DNA of 64,000 nucleotides from Dryas octopetala (Eukaryota; Streptophyta; Magnoliopsida; Rosales; Rosaceae), in NCBI GenBank assembly GCA_963921425.1, contig OY992833.1, positions 15,789,738 to 15,853,737 on the forward strand, read 5' to 3'. The position numbers and the translations under genes were made by a program. The notes beneath the pieces were generated by a model, which was not told where the DNA came from, did not search any database, and saw only the letters and a list, made by a program, of their open reading frames with translations. Each line of letters begins with the position of its first letter. The stretch's first letter is position 1. Of this stretch, positions 38,001-49,583 are shown one piece after another.

Positions 38001-38215
38001 CAGATGATTGCCACGATGAGGAACCTTCTAGCCCTGGAAGAGAGGTGCCTCCACACTCTTCTGGAGACATAATATACCATCTGACTCTAGAAGGATTTGA
38101 TATTTGGTATAGACTCGATTGTGATGGCTGTGTTGTAGTAGAGAAAGTCACAGAAGCACCAATCGGCTTTACCAGTAATAAAAAGCCATGTAATTACTCT
38201 ATGTGGAGAGATTGA
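32036..38215 (+). CDS. TrmO/TsaA-like tRNA (adenine(37)-N6)-methyltransferase
   Basis: The exons are 32036-32120, 32206-32327, 32945-33045, 34084-34279, 34373-34465, 35635-35694, 35796-35870, 36402-36482 and 37853-38215. They join in frame to 391 aa. In bacteria TrmO uses S-adenosylmethionine to methylate t6A37 of tRNA-Thr; the plant substrate and site of action are inferred. Residues ~8-32 (LTATITFALAALSASTAF...) form one hydrophobic segment followed by KRKSR and a charged helical stretch, so the protein may be membrane-anchored or organelle-targeted. The TsaA-like domain runs from about residue 88 to 270, with PIGVIQSCFSTRNGTPRQP, GLFATRSPHRPCPIGL (180-195) and GVDLVDGTPVLDVKPYLPY (212-230). 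The last exon adds ~120 residues absent from bacterial TrmO, including a Ser/Asp-rich linker. Intron 3 holds a decayed copy of exon 4 and intron 5 a SINE. Exon 1-2 joining (T/TG) is the least certain point. Confidence 0.92.
32600..32740 (+). mobile_element. Possible SINE remnant in intron 2
   Basis: A GGTTGGGCCAATGGCCAG start, a GGTCTGAGTTACAATCTCATG stretch resembling a weak polymerase III B box, and a terminal A15 run (about 32723-32737) fit a tRNA-type SINE. No clear target duplication was found. Confidence 0.35.
33560..33700 (+). mobile_element. Possible tRNA-derived SINE in intron 3
   Basis: GGGCTTAGTGGCACC resembles an A box and GGTTCAATCCCC is a good B box 50 bp later. The 3' part ends near TTTGTCAAAAAAG. 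This is the layout of plant SINEs, but the target duplication is not convincing. Confidence 0.45.
33769..33860 (+). pseudogene. Decayed duplicate of TrmO-like exon 4 inside intron 3
   Basis: It aligns with the first ~90 bp of true exon 4 (34084 onward) at roughly three in four positions: AATGGGATACCTAGGCAA against AATGGGACACCTAGGCAA, then ACCTCTTGC..GGGCATG in both. One extra base after the first 25 shifts the frame. An AG precedes it, so aberrant splicing is possible, but the product would be frameshifted. Confidence 0.85.
34506..34701 (+). mobile_element. tRNA-derived SINE with 20-bp target duplication
   Basis: Perfect 20-bp direct repeats (34486-34505 and 34702-34721) bracket a ~196-bp body. 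Near its 5' end are an A-box-like TTAAGTGGTCAGGC and the B box GGTCCGATTCC. It ends in an A-rich tail with AAAGAAAG. Together these define a full-length SINE inserted in intron 5 of the TrmO-like gene. The perfect duplication implies a fairly recent insertion. Confidence 0.92.
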
Positions 38216-38780
38216 TTTGTCTTTTTAAGACCTGATGTTGTTGTTTCAAATGCTTGGATTCATTGTATTGTTCAAATTCTGCTTTTCTTTTATTGTTTGG
38301 GACAACCCCTCATTTTCTAGTGGAGTTAAACAGAACAAGGATTTGAAACTCAGCTTCAGATACATACATTTGCTGGCCATAAATTCTCTTTTAAGCAAAC
38401 TCCTAAAAGCACTTTGTGGTCCTGAAAGAAATTCAGTAAAAGCAACAAAGGCCCGATGGTTGTGGGCCTTGTGGCTACCATGAATGTAATTGATTTGGGG
38501 TTTGGCTCCTAGGCTTTTGTAAACTGATGTTATCAAGTTTGATTTTTCATTATTGTGTTTGCCCACTACACTTCTACACTTGCATGAATGCAAAAGCTAT
38601 AAACGCAATCTCAAGTGGTGGCTCCAATGTCTTCGACATTTGCAACCAACATCAAGTGATAAAACCAAGCATCTCCCATCCTTTCCTATAAATCTAAGAA
38701 ATAGTGAGAATTCTTGATCTCTCTCAATATCTCTCTCAATTCGAAAATTCAGGATTTGAATTGATGTCCTTTCATTGAGT
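38216..38780. other. 3' flank of the TrmO-like gene
   Basis: The 3' untranslated region and spacer before the organelle-derived block. No feature was recognised beyond a CTCTCTCAAT-rich patch at 38718-38745. Confidence 0.5.
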
Positions 38781-38794
38781 CCTCCTAAATTGCA

Positions 38795-38980
38795 TTGATT
38801 TATCCTAAAGATTTCATTTCAATCGATTTCATAAGTATCATACCAAATCCCATCAATCGAATCGCTTTTTCGAGAAATACGAGACATCTAAGTCATACAA
38901 GTAAAGAGATCTATTCATTGATAAGAAAAAAAAAAAACGTGAACGGTGATTGGATTGATGATAAAATAGAATCCTGGGTC
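38795..38980 (+). pseudogene. ycf2: Plastid ycf2 fragment (NUPT)
   Basis: The + strand reads through [20 protein letters not shown], then [12 protein letters not shown] and [15 protein letters not shown]. This is an internal stretch of the chloroplast Ycf2 protein, a large AAA-type component of the plastid import motor. Only about 55 residues are present, joined on both sides to unrelated sequence, so it is a transferred non-functional fragment. Confidence 0.93.
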
Positions 38981-39410
38981 CTGCTTGAATCAAATATGAA
39001 ACTTCATACACCTTAAAGTTCATAAGATAGGACGAAAAGAGAGTTTTTTTGAGGCACTTATACTCATTATGCCTGGCATTGAATAGGCAGGGAAATTAAT
39101 TGGTTAATGATTCTGAATAACCGAACTACAATAAATAGTTTTTATGGGTCAAGTTATGGGCTTTATGATTCATATCAAATATTCTTTTTTGGGGTGTAAT
39201 TATTTATCCTTGCTCTATAGATTTATAGATATAAATAAATTATTGTAATACTTAATTATTCAGAATATCCAGACTCATTTCTCCCCTTTGAATAGAGGAT
39301 ATAGTAATTTCTCTTGGATTTATCAGTCTAAGCAGGAGACAATATACTTTGATGTTATTGATTATTTTTTTATTTAAAGAATCATCTCATCTCAATTGAA
39401 AATGTAAATA
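38981..39410. other. AT-rich DNA between the two plastid fragments
   Basis: About 430 bp join the ycf2 and atpA fragments. Its style (ATTGAATAGGCAGGGAAATT, CCCCTTTGAATAGAGG) could be plastid or mitochondrial spacer DNA, but I cannot place it. No open frame of note. Confidence 0.45.
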
Positions 39411-39870
39411 CCTTTTTAAGAACTGAGGTTTATACGTTTTTAAGTAAGTACGTAACTCAACAAGAAATTTCCTTACCTGTCCAATTTCTAATGAATCAAG
39501 ATAACCGTTCGTTCCAGTATAAATAGTTAGTATCTGTTCTTCCACCCCAAGAGGGGCTGATTGAGATTGTTTGAGCAACTCGCGTAATCGTTGACCTCTT
39601 GCCAATTGATTCTGAGTAGCTTTATCGAGATCAGAAGCGAATTGTGCAAAGGCTTCTAATTCTGCAAATTGTGCCAATTCCAATTTTGATTTGCCAGCTA
39701 CTTGTTTCATGGCTTTAATTTGAGCTGCGGATCCTACTCTGGAAACAGAAATACCCACATTAATGGCTGGTCTGATTCCAGCATTGAATAAATCGGCAGA
39801 TAAGAATATTTGTCCATCTGTAATGGAAATTACATTTGTAGGAATATAAGCCGAAACATCTCCCGATTCA
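39411..39870 (-). pseudogene. atpA: Plastid atpA fragment (NUPT), ATP synthase CF1 alpha
   Basis: The minus strand encodes about 150 uninterrupted residues of chloroplast ATP synthase subunit alpha: [77 protein letters not shown] and [20 protein letters not shown]. This is roughly the last third of the 507-residue protein without its ends. The N-terminal side breaks just before SGDVSAY and the C-terminal side breaks after KPQF. The lack of stops suggests a recent transfer or low divergence. It is not a functional gene here. Confidence 0.95.
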
Positions 39871-40030
39871 CTGATCACTTATGATAAACTTCCCCTTCCT
39901 TTTAGCTTGAATAGAACACAGAATGAGAGTGAGACTCCCTCGAAAGGAGTCGAACGGTATACTTCAATCTTTAATGGACAACGGGGAAAGGGGGGCGCAG
40001 GGGGTACTCCCCCGCAAGCTATTACCCATC
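39871..40030. other. GC-richer block, possible mitochondrial DNA
   Basis: GACTCCCTCGAAAGGAGTCG, GGGGAAAGGGGGGCGC and GTACTCCCCCGCAAGC are unlike the AT-rich nuclear flanks and unlike coding plastid DNA. The style fits plant mitochondrial spacer sequence. This is inference only. Confidence 0.35.
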
Positions 40031-40825
40031 TGAATTCGGTGTAATTAATAGGAGATGGATTTGGTGATTTAATTTGATAATGCGATAACCCGTTAAATTA
40101 ACAGAATAAATATGAATTTTAGTAGATTTGATATGATAATAATCCAATCTGATTTAATATAATATATAACTTATTTTTCTATATTTATTACATATATTTT
40201 ATACATATATATAAAATAATTTGATTTTTTATACATTAAATTATTTAATATGAATAAAATATTTTCGAATAAGATATCTGATAGTTCAAAGCATTGGATA
40301 TAGATTTAGTTATTAAGAATCCATTGATAAATTAAATCGGATAAAGTTAATTTTCTTGTCAGATTTAGGCTAAACCGTTGTTTATCTGACGCATTAAGTC
40401 TCATTATAATTTGTTGTTCTATTCTTTCTTTGACTAGAATATAATTGACAGTTTTATCATATTGTTTTTCTTCTTACTCTCAAACATAGCCAATAAAAAC
40501 TAAAAAACTCAATCATGTTTTTGTTTTTTGTTTTAATAAAGAGAGTGAGAAGATGATGAAAGAGATGAAGGGAGGTGATACCAAACCGACCTTGGCAGTA
40601 CGCCATAAACGAGAACTGCCACTGACACCGACGCCGACAAAGCCAAGACCGACAAGTTTTGTACGCTGACTAGTCAATTTAGTTTCATTCAAAGAATGGT
40701 TTAGCACTGGGATCTTGAGATTTATGTGTCGAGGAAGACAAAATCTACAACGAGAAGAGAGAGAGAGAGAGATAGAGAGTGTGACAGGGAGCAAATGAGA
40801 AGGGGGAAGAATAAGGGGTCAGTGG

Positions 40826-41622
40826 TAGGGGTGGGCGCGGTCCGGTTTAAGCATCAAACCAAAAACCAAACCAATAAAATTGAACGGTTTAGTTCAGTCC
40901 GGTTTGACACAAAAATAAGTTGTAAACAAAACCATTAATAACCGGTTTGGTTTGACAGTTTGACCAAATAAAAAAAAATACATTAGGAATTTAGAATTGG
41001 GGTTTGGCCAAATAAAAAAAATACATTTGGATTAGGGATTGGCCAAACTAAAAAAGACATTAGGATTAGAGTATTAACAATTTAAGCTTATAACTTTATA
41101 TAATTACTAACTAGCTAGTTTATGTAATTACTAAGTTACTAACTACATTAACTAGTTTATATAACTACTAACTAGTTAATGTATACATAATTATATATAC
41201 ATAAATAATGATAGGTATATTAGTTAAATTATTATACAATTATAGGTGTGTTTAAAGAAAAAATGGAAACTAAATTATTAAAAGATTCAATTCAACCATT
41301 TGTTTTAACAAACAATTAAACAAAAATTATTAGTTAAATATAAGATTATTCATTAAACCTTTTTTTTAATTTTATCAAACCATATGTTAAATATCTTCAA
41401 TTAAACTATTTGTGTGTAATAAAAATATTTAAATTAATAATAAATTGCATATATCTGGTTCGGTCCGGTCTAGGCAGTTTGTGAAAAACTCAACCAAAAC
41501 CAAATCGGTCCGGTCCAGTTTCTCCAAAATGTTGACTTTTTGTTGACTGGTTCCAAACCAAACCATTTTTTCAAATTTGGTCCGACCGGTTTGAACAGTT
41601 TGACGGTTTTTGCCCACCCCTA
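40826..41622. mobile_element. 797-bp non-autonomous hAT element with 8-bp target duplication
   Basis: The terminal inverted repeat is TAGGGGTGGGC (left) and GCCCACCCCTA (right). The flanking 8-mers GTCAGTGG (40818-40825) and GTCAGCGG (41623-41630) match at 7 of 8 positions. Both subterminal zones carry CCGGTTTGG motifs. No transposase is present; the interior is AT-rich with CTAACTAGTTTAT repeats (41100-41180). The ends match those of the larger hAT element at 12.8-17.7 kb, which could belong to the same family. Confidence 0.9.
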
Positions 41623-41779
41623 GTCAGCGGCAACTAGGGAAGAAGAAGATGGTATTAGGGTTAAGAAAGATCTAATATGGGGAGCACCATAGTATGTTTG
41701 TGCTACAACCAATAGGTAAATGACATGTGACTTCTTCTTTTTAGTTTTTAAGGAAGCTAATTAGTTCAATTCAGTCAAA

Positions 41780-41915
41780 ACTGACAGTTTGAGATATTCA
41801 AGCCGGTTCGGTTCGGTGTTTATGTCAAAGTTTGAAAAAAAAAATAAAAAAATTGGACCGATCAGTTTGGTCCGATTTAAAACTCTATTTGTCTACTAAA
41901 AATACCCATCCCTAG
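41780..41915. mobile_element. hAT right-end remnant
   Basis: GCCGGTTCGGTTCGG near 41801 and GACCGATCAGTTTGGTCCG near 41857 are followed by TACCCATCCCTA (41903-41914), the degraded right end of the same hAT type. No left end is seen. Confidence 0.5.
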
Positions 41916-41944
41916 ATGAAGGGGAGAATGGTAGTTTATTTTTA

Positions 41945-42650
41945 GAGCAAATTGCAACTTATTGTACACCTCTGAAGTTTGGGGTATTTCACAACTTGCA
42001 CTCTATCGTTTCAATTTTTACAATTTAGTATCTAACGTTTCGATTACTTACGATGACTATTGTCGTTGTTTGATTGTCTAATCAAACATTTATTGATGAC
42101 GTACATGGCAGTTGTGGGTCCAACATTTTTGCTGACTTGTAAGGCTAAACGACCTCTCAAGTTGCCCCATAAGAAGTACTTTAGCTGTTTGATATGAATA
42201 TTTTTTGTTTGAATGACCTCTTAAAATTCATATCAATTTGATGTACTGAAATTACATACGCATAGAGGTCATTTAGCCTTACAGGTCGACAAAAATGAAA
42301 GACCCACAACTGACAATTCCTCAATTAATGTATAATTAGACAAAATTATAAGTAAATCAAAATATTAGGTACTAAATTAAAAAAATTGAAATTATAGAAT
42401 CAGTAATGCTATACTTACCACATTTTTATACCACAATTTCATACCATCTTACATGTCATTCATACATTGGACACTACAAATTAAAAAATAAAACCTAAAA
42501 AAGAAAAAGGAAATACTCTTCCAGTAAAGTAATGACACATCATGTGGGATACAAATGTGGGAAAAAAAATGTGGGACAACTAACATTATTGTTATAGAAT
42601 ACAAGTTGTGAAACACTCCAAATTTCAGAGGTATAAATTATAATTTGCTC
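41945..42650. mobile_element. Long-inverted-repeat element with 9-bp target duplication, interrupted by a MITE
   Basis: The ends GAGCAAATT (41945) and AATTTGCTC (42650) start long inverted arms: CACCTCTGAAGTTTGG against the complement of CAAATTTCAGAGGT, then ACGACCTCT and GGGTCCAACATTTTTG with their complements. Perfect 9-bp duplications TTATTTTTA flank it (41936-41944 and 42651-42659). A Mutator-type foldback is the best fit. The right arm is split by the nested MITE at 42401-42591. It is non-coding. Confidence 0.9.
42401..42591 (+). mobile_element. 191-bp MITE with 9-bp target duplication (copy 2, nested)
   Basis: The ends CAGTAATGCTA and TAACATTATTG are inverted repeats, flanked by 9-bp duplications TTATAGAAT (42392-42400 and 42592-42600). 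It is the twin of 31423-31613 in opposite orientation. It sits inside the right arm of the element at 41945-42650, so it inserted later. Confidence 0.95.
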
Positions 42651-43199
42651 TTATTTTTATCATTAAGTAAAATTTTAAAAAATTAAGGAATTCTTTATCA
42701 ATAAACCACAAATTACAACCTTGTTTACTCCTAAATCCAAACTTATTTTCTATTTTGTTAACACAAATTATATTTTTAAGTCACAATTCACACAAACATT
42801 AAACATAGAACCTTCAAAAAATTTGAAAAATGTGTTCTAACTCTAGCACCAAGTCTTTAAACACCTTTAAATTCAGTCAACGATGAACCCTAATGATCAA
42901 TGTACTACTACCGTGATAATCACAGGTCCATTCAGGGACATCTGATAAAATTGGAATGATACCGTCATTATGACAGTATGAGAGAGATATTTAGTGGATG
43001 CTACCCCACAAATGAGAGAGAGATTTATCTTGAGGATAAGAATGAATGGAAATTGGAATAACTTGAGTAGTTTTTTTATTAGGTAATAAATTGAGTTGTC
43101 GGTAGGATATCCACATATATATTTTTAAATTCAAAACCAGCCCGCCTACGGTGATGGTGATAAATGTCTATTATTTATTATGAATGTATTCTTCAATTA

Positions 43200-44210
43200 T
43201 ACATAGGGCAATGCTAGAGCGTCTTAATTTTTGTACCCTAATCACATGAAATTATCATCCTAATTAATTATTAAATCTATGTCATTATTTACTTGACACA
43301 TAGATTTTGCAAAACCTATTTTACCCATTTGATACTTTTATTTGATTTTATCCCTTTGTTATATGTACTAAATCTAAATTATAACAAAAAAAAACAAAGA
43401 AATCAACCGATAGGAGGTTGTTTCTATTGCTTGAATCCACCCTTAAATCACCAAAAACCAAACAGGAGGTCTAGATTGAGATGTTGTGGTTCACCAAAAA
43501 AACAAAAAGATTGAGATGTTGTGATTAAACAAGAGAACAACAGTATAAAGAAAATTGTAATTTCATGCTTCATGGTGTTTAGTTAATGTCTTAGATGATG
43601 CCTCTAATTAAAATAGGAGATAATTAATTATACAATGAATGAAAGACGTTTATACAGAATTTTGGATGGTTGAGTTTGTATTTGATTCAAACTTCTCATA
43701 TTGCCTTGGTTAAGAGTGTGGGATCTGACAAATATGTGAATTATGAAAAATCAAGTCCATTGGAGATTGATCGAGAACACATAGAGAGCATGAGTTGAGT
43801 ATTGACAAGACTTGTACACTGTGTAGATCTTTGGACGGTGGCGAAACGCAGTCTCAATACCCTTTGCATTGTCCTCCTCCACCATTGTTACGATGGATTT
43901 GGAGCTTTATGTTTTTGTTTTTCTTGTCTTTGAATTTTTTGTTTTAGTTAGATCTATCTAGGATTGAAATGGGAGAAATAAATTCGGAAAAAAGGAGAAT
44001 TGAATTGAGAATATGAGAGGGACTGTTTGATTAGTGGTTGATTTGTAATGGGTATAATAGTCTTTTTGTTCGAATGATGTGTTAACTAATTAATGTGACG
44101 TGGCAAATTAGTAGTGAGGTGTACAAATAATTTAACCACATTAACTTCCAAGTCATTAGGGCACATATTAGGGAACACAATATTAGGACCCATAATCTTT
44201 TTCCCTTATA
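43200..44210. mobile_element. Possible ~1 kb element with weak inverted ends
   Basis: The left AATGCTAGAGCGTC...GTACCCTAATCACATG and right CATATTAGGGAACACAATATT are loosely inverted, both carrying CCCTAAT/ATTAGGG. No target duplication or coding capacity was found. This is a weak call. Confidence 0.3.
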
Positions 44211-45432
<1,222 letters not shown>

Positions 45433-46017
45433 CAAGGTGTTAAATTCAAAATTTTCGGCGAAAATTTCGATTTTTTAGGGGTGTCGAAATCGAAACCTCT
45501 ATTTGTTAAATTTTCAAGATAATTTCGGCGAAATTTTCGAAAATTCTCGAAATTTCGCCGAAAGTTTCGCCGGGGGNNNNNNNNNNNNNNNNNNNNNNNN
45601 NNNNNNNNNNNNNNNNNNNNNNNNNNNNNNNNNNNNNNNNNNNNNNNNNNNNNNNNNNNNNNNNNNNNNNNNNNNNNNNNNNNNNNNNNNNNNNNNNNNN
45701 NNNNNNNNNNNNNNNNNNNNNNNNNNNNNNNNNNNNNNNNNNNNNNNNNNNNNNNNNNNNNNNNNNNNNNNNNNNNCGAAATTTTCGAAATTCTCGAAAT
45801 TTCGCCGAAAGTTTCGCCGGGGGTGCTCGATCTGGTTTTGGGTTTTTGGAGGTGAGATGGTTTGGGTTTTTGAAGGTGAGATCTGAGTTTTGGGAGAAAA
45901 ACCCAGTTTTCGGAGAAAAATGGGGGGTGCGGCAGGGAGGAGATCGAGGAGGCGGCGGCGGCAGAGGGGCGCGCAGCAAGGGGCGACGGCAGGGGGCGGC
46001 AGGGCGGGCGACGGCAA

Positions 46018-46070
<53 letters not shown>

Positions 46071-47038
46071 GTTGGAGTCTTGGAGAGTACAGTGAGTACT
46101 CGGGGGGAAAACTGGGAAAGAAAGGAAAGACCGAAAGAGAAGGAAGGAAGGGAAAGGGAAGAAAAAAAAAGAAAAGAAGGAAAGAAAAAAAAGAAGAAAA
46201 AAAGAAAAGAAAAGAAAAAAAGAAAAAGAAGAAAAGAAAAAGAAGAAGAAAAAAAGAAAAAAAGAAAAGAAAAAGAAGAAAAAAAAAATAAAATTAAAAG
46301 GTTTAGGGTTGATTAGGATTTGGAGACTTTGGGCAATTGTAAAGAAAAAAAAAAGATTTGGGCTTTCGTTTGGCCGTTTTAGAATTTTGTTTAGTTGTTT
46401 TTAAACCCTAAATTAGTAAACTCTAATATATTTCTATATAAAAAATAATTTAAAATACTCCCTAAACCCTAATATCATATAGTATATCCTAGTTTGAGGT
46501 TTTTGGGCAATTGAAAAAAAAATGATTTGGGGTTTCGTTTGGCCGTTTTGAGGTTTCGTTTAATTGTTTTTAAATCCTAAACCAATAAACTTTAATACAT
46601 TTTTATATAAAAAATAATTAAAAATATCCTAAATAAACCCTAATATCCTATACGATATTTTAAACAATATAGAGTATAGATTATAAAGTATATAGGGTTT
46701 AGTGTATATATTCTAGAGTATAAAGAATATATTAATTTTATTTATTCATTATACTAATTTTATTTCACAGTATTTACCTTCAGCGCGCATTATATTCATC
46801 TTATATCACATGAAACTTATTATATAATTTGGTTTTTTCAATGTTTTTTACCAATGTAGTAGATAATATGTTAAATAAACATATAGTAAAGTTTCATTCA
46901 AAATTTACGTATTTTGATAGTAATTTCTATCGTTTCCGTCTAATTTCTGTCGAAATTTAAAAATCTTCGAAATTTCCGTCGAAATTTCCATCGAAATTTC
47001 CATCGAAATTTTCTCGAAACCCGAAATTTTATTCCTTG
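45433..47038. mobile_element. hAT-type element with CAAGG ends, containing the assembly gap
   Basis: The left end CAAGGTGTTAAATTC and right end ATAAAATTT... read inward from CCTTG are inverted. Perfect 8-bp duplications TCCATATC flank it (45425-45432 and 47039-47046). The subterminal regions are filled with TTTCGGCGAAATTTTCGAAA-type short palindromes. The interior has a GC-rich patch (45920-46018), a GA run (46021-46070) and a Lys/Arg-like purine tract (46125-46290), then AT-rich DNA with two related TTTGGCCGTTTT segments (46350-46400 and 46530-46580). No transposase is visible, although 200 N interrupt it. Confidence 0.88.
45577..45776. other. Assembly gap (200 N)
   Basis: Exactly 200 N. 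The sequence on both sides is almost the same (...CTCGAAATTTCGCCGAAAG then TTTCGCCGGGGG), so the gap was placed within a repeated palindromic stretch. Its true length is unknown and could be zero. Confidence 0.99.
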
Positions 47039-47739
47039 TCCATATCACATATGATTCTGATGGTACGCTACAAAATATATAAAATAATGCTAGAGTTCTT
47101 AAATTTATTCATAAAAAATACATATATTAATAAATATAATAAAATTTAAAATAAATATAAATTCAAATAAATATGATAAATGATTAATTATTATATAAAA
47201 GTACTCGCGGTGCAAAATACTAATCATTAAAATTTGTGCATTATTTGGGAGTTTGGGCAATGACATTTGAAGAAAGAATCCAATTCCTGACTTCTATGTG
47301 GAGCATGGACAGAGGGCCACAATGAAATATTCTAATACAAATGTGAAACATACAATACAATACAAAATTGTTTAATAAATTATTAACGCCCAATAACATT
47401 GACCATTAATTTATGTGTTAATTCCCACTACACGTCAAGCATAATATTCTCCAGCTAGATATCAAATCTAGGGTGATGATTTTTTTTAAAAAGAACTATT
47501 ACTAAGATGAAGTATTTGCACCACCGTACTAGCAATCATAGTACATTTGTAATAAGACCATGATAAAGAAAGACAATTCATATGCAGCATTGTGCATTGA
47601 ATGTTCGAAAGATACGAGAAGATCTGCCGCTGGATTTGCTTCCCTATAAGAAATATAATAAAATTCTTGCAAAATACTTCACAAAAAATATTATATCACG
47701 ACAATAAAATAATGTTAAATTAAATAAAAGGTCCGTTGA

Positions 47740-48315
47740 TTTTATAGTAAATTACAAAAAAATTAATAAAAAATTTTCATATTACAAATAAGTCAATACA
47801 AAATTTTCTATCCCATATTAGTCAATGACCCAGCCTATTTTAGTCACTAAGTTCAATCCACTTGATGATGTTATGTATTTTGGTGCATTGAAAAATACCA
47901 ATTTGCCCATCCTTTTTTTTTTTTCATTATTTATGGGCGTAAAATTATGATGTTGTCCTTAATTTAGTTTAGGGTATAAAAATGAAGTGCATGATATATA
48001 TAAATGAGGTTTAGGGTTTAGAAATGACGTTTAGGGTTTAGAATTAGAGTTTCGAAGTTTAGGGCTTAGGGTTTAGATCTCAGGTTTTGGGCAGTGGGAG
48101 CTAAACCCTAAGCCGTTTAGCTGCATAGCAGTCAAATACAAAGTTAATACAAATTTAAATATGAATAGTAATGTATATTTATAATTTATTGTAATTCATA
48201 TATTTTTTTTTTTTGGTTAATAGTGACTAAAATGCAATTATGAAAAAGGGCATTGATTAAAATGTAATTGTGAAAAGTTTTATTGACTTATTTGCAATTA
48301 GCCTTTGATTTTAAG
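47740..48315. mobile_element. Possible non-autonomous element with inverted ends
   Basis: The left AAATAAGTCAATACAAAATT...CATATTAGTCAATG is answered on the right by GTTTTATTGACTTATTTGC and GTGACTAAAATG in inverted orientation. A related left-end fragment lies at 48955-49035. Telomere-like TTTAGGG units (48008-48080) are inside. No target duplication was proved. Confidence 0.4.
48008..48080. repeat. Short degenerate TTTAGGG repeats
   Basis: About six dispersed TTTAGGG or near copies in 70 bp. This is too short and irregular to be a true interstitial telomere tract. Confidence 0.6.
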
Positions 48316-49147
48316 TACTAAATTTCAATGTTTTGTAATTTTAACTACTAAAACTTTTATGTCATTTGACTTTAAAAACTAAATTTCAGTTTAAGAACCA
48401 ATTTAAAAAAATGGATTTACCGAGCGCTAGGAACTGGTCACCGAGTGCTTGGGAGAAATTTTTTTCTGTTTAAAAAACTCAATTGTGACTATGCAATAGT
48501 CACAATTTTTTTTATTGATTTGTTATTTTTTCAGTGTTTGAGAGGCTTAAGCTTTAATGTGTAGTATCTAGATTGTAGGACTTCATCTCCGAAACCTAAA
48601 TTAAAAGCATTAAACACTTATAAACTTTAATGTTTATGAATTTCATACATAGCTGTGACTGTTAGATAGTCACAAACAATTATAGCTATATAGCAAACTG
48701 AAAAACAAAAAAACCCAACGGAAAACCACCCAAGGCTCGATGTAAAAAAATTCATGTTTTGTACAAATTTATAACCTAATCCAAAATGTCTTACTCTAGG
48801 TTAGTACATAAACTAAAAAAAAAAATTTGTGTCTTGCTGTTTTGCTGAAAAACTATTGATATTTAGTATTTAATCATAATTTTCTTTTAAATAAAATGAT
48901 ATACAAATATAATATATAGCAAACTCCAGATAAATCAACAAATAATTTGCAAATTACGTACATATTAGTCAATACATAATTTAGTATCCTTTAATAGTCA
49001 ATTGTATATTATCAGAAATTACATAACACTCAATGGCCCAGCCCAATGTCTAAAACGTTTTAATATACCTTGTGTTATATTACCATATTGTCTTAGATGT
49101 AGTTGTGTATGACTTTGTCTCTAATAGTCTCACTCTCTATCATTTTA

Positions 49148-49150
<3 letters not shown>

Positions 49151-49204
<54 letters not shown>
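49151..49204. repeat. (CT)n microsatellite
   Basis: A CT run with one TTT interruption. Confidence 0.95.
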
Positions 49205-49583
49205 ATTCCGTTTCTGAAGGGCTTTGGAGTTGCCGTCGGCCTGACGATCTCTGTCGCACAGCATCTCCATGAGCTTTATGGAGTATATTGAGCTTCGTTT
49301 GGTTGCAGTGAAACCATAGGAAAAGAAAAGAAAATGAAATTTAGGGCTCAATTTTTCGTTTTCTCTAAAATAACTCACAATAGCAATACTAAATAGGGTA
49401 ATCCTCATAACACATGGATACACATTACAGCCATGTGCGGTTTTCTCCAAAAAAAAAAAAAAAGAATGTCATGAGACTAGAAAACATCCCAACTCTCATT
49501 GTGAGGCCACCTCACGAAGACTCTCACTCAGTACTACTCGAGTCACGCATTATGAATTATTTCTACCACATTGAACTTCCTGC

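Noticed and set aside
38981-39410. Assignment of the DNA between ycf2 and atpA fragments to a named plastid spacer
   Set aside because: The style is organelle-like but I could not match it to a specific region from sequence alone.
39387-39878. atpA-like frame as a working gene
   Set aside because: Both protein ends are missing, it is plastid-type, and it adjoins another plastid fragment, so it is transferred organelle DNA.
45890-46316. Lys/Arg/Glu-rich frames resembling a basic nuclear protein
   Set aside because: They translate a GA microsatellite and a long purine tract inside a transposon, next to an assembly gap.
48008-48080. Interstitial telomere tract
   Set aside because: The TTTAGGG units are few, spaced and degenerate.
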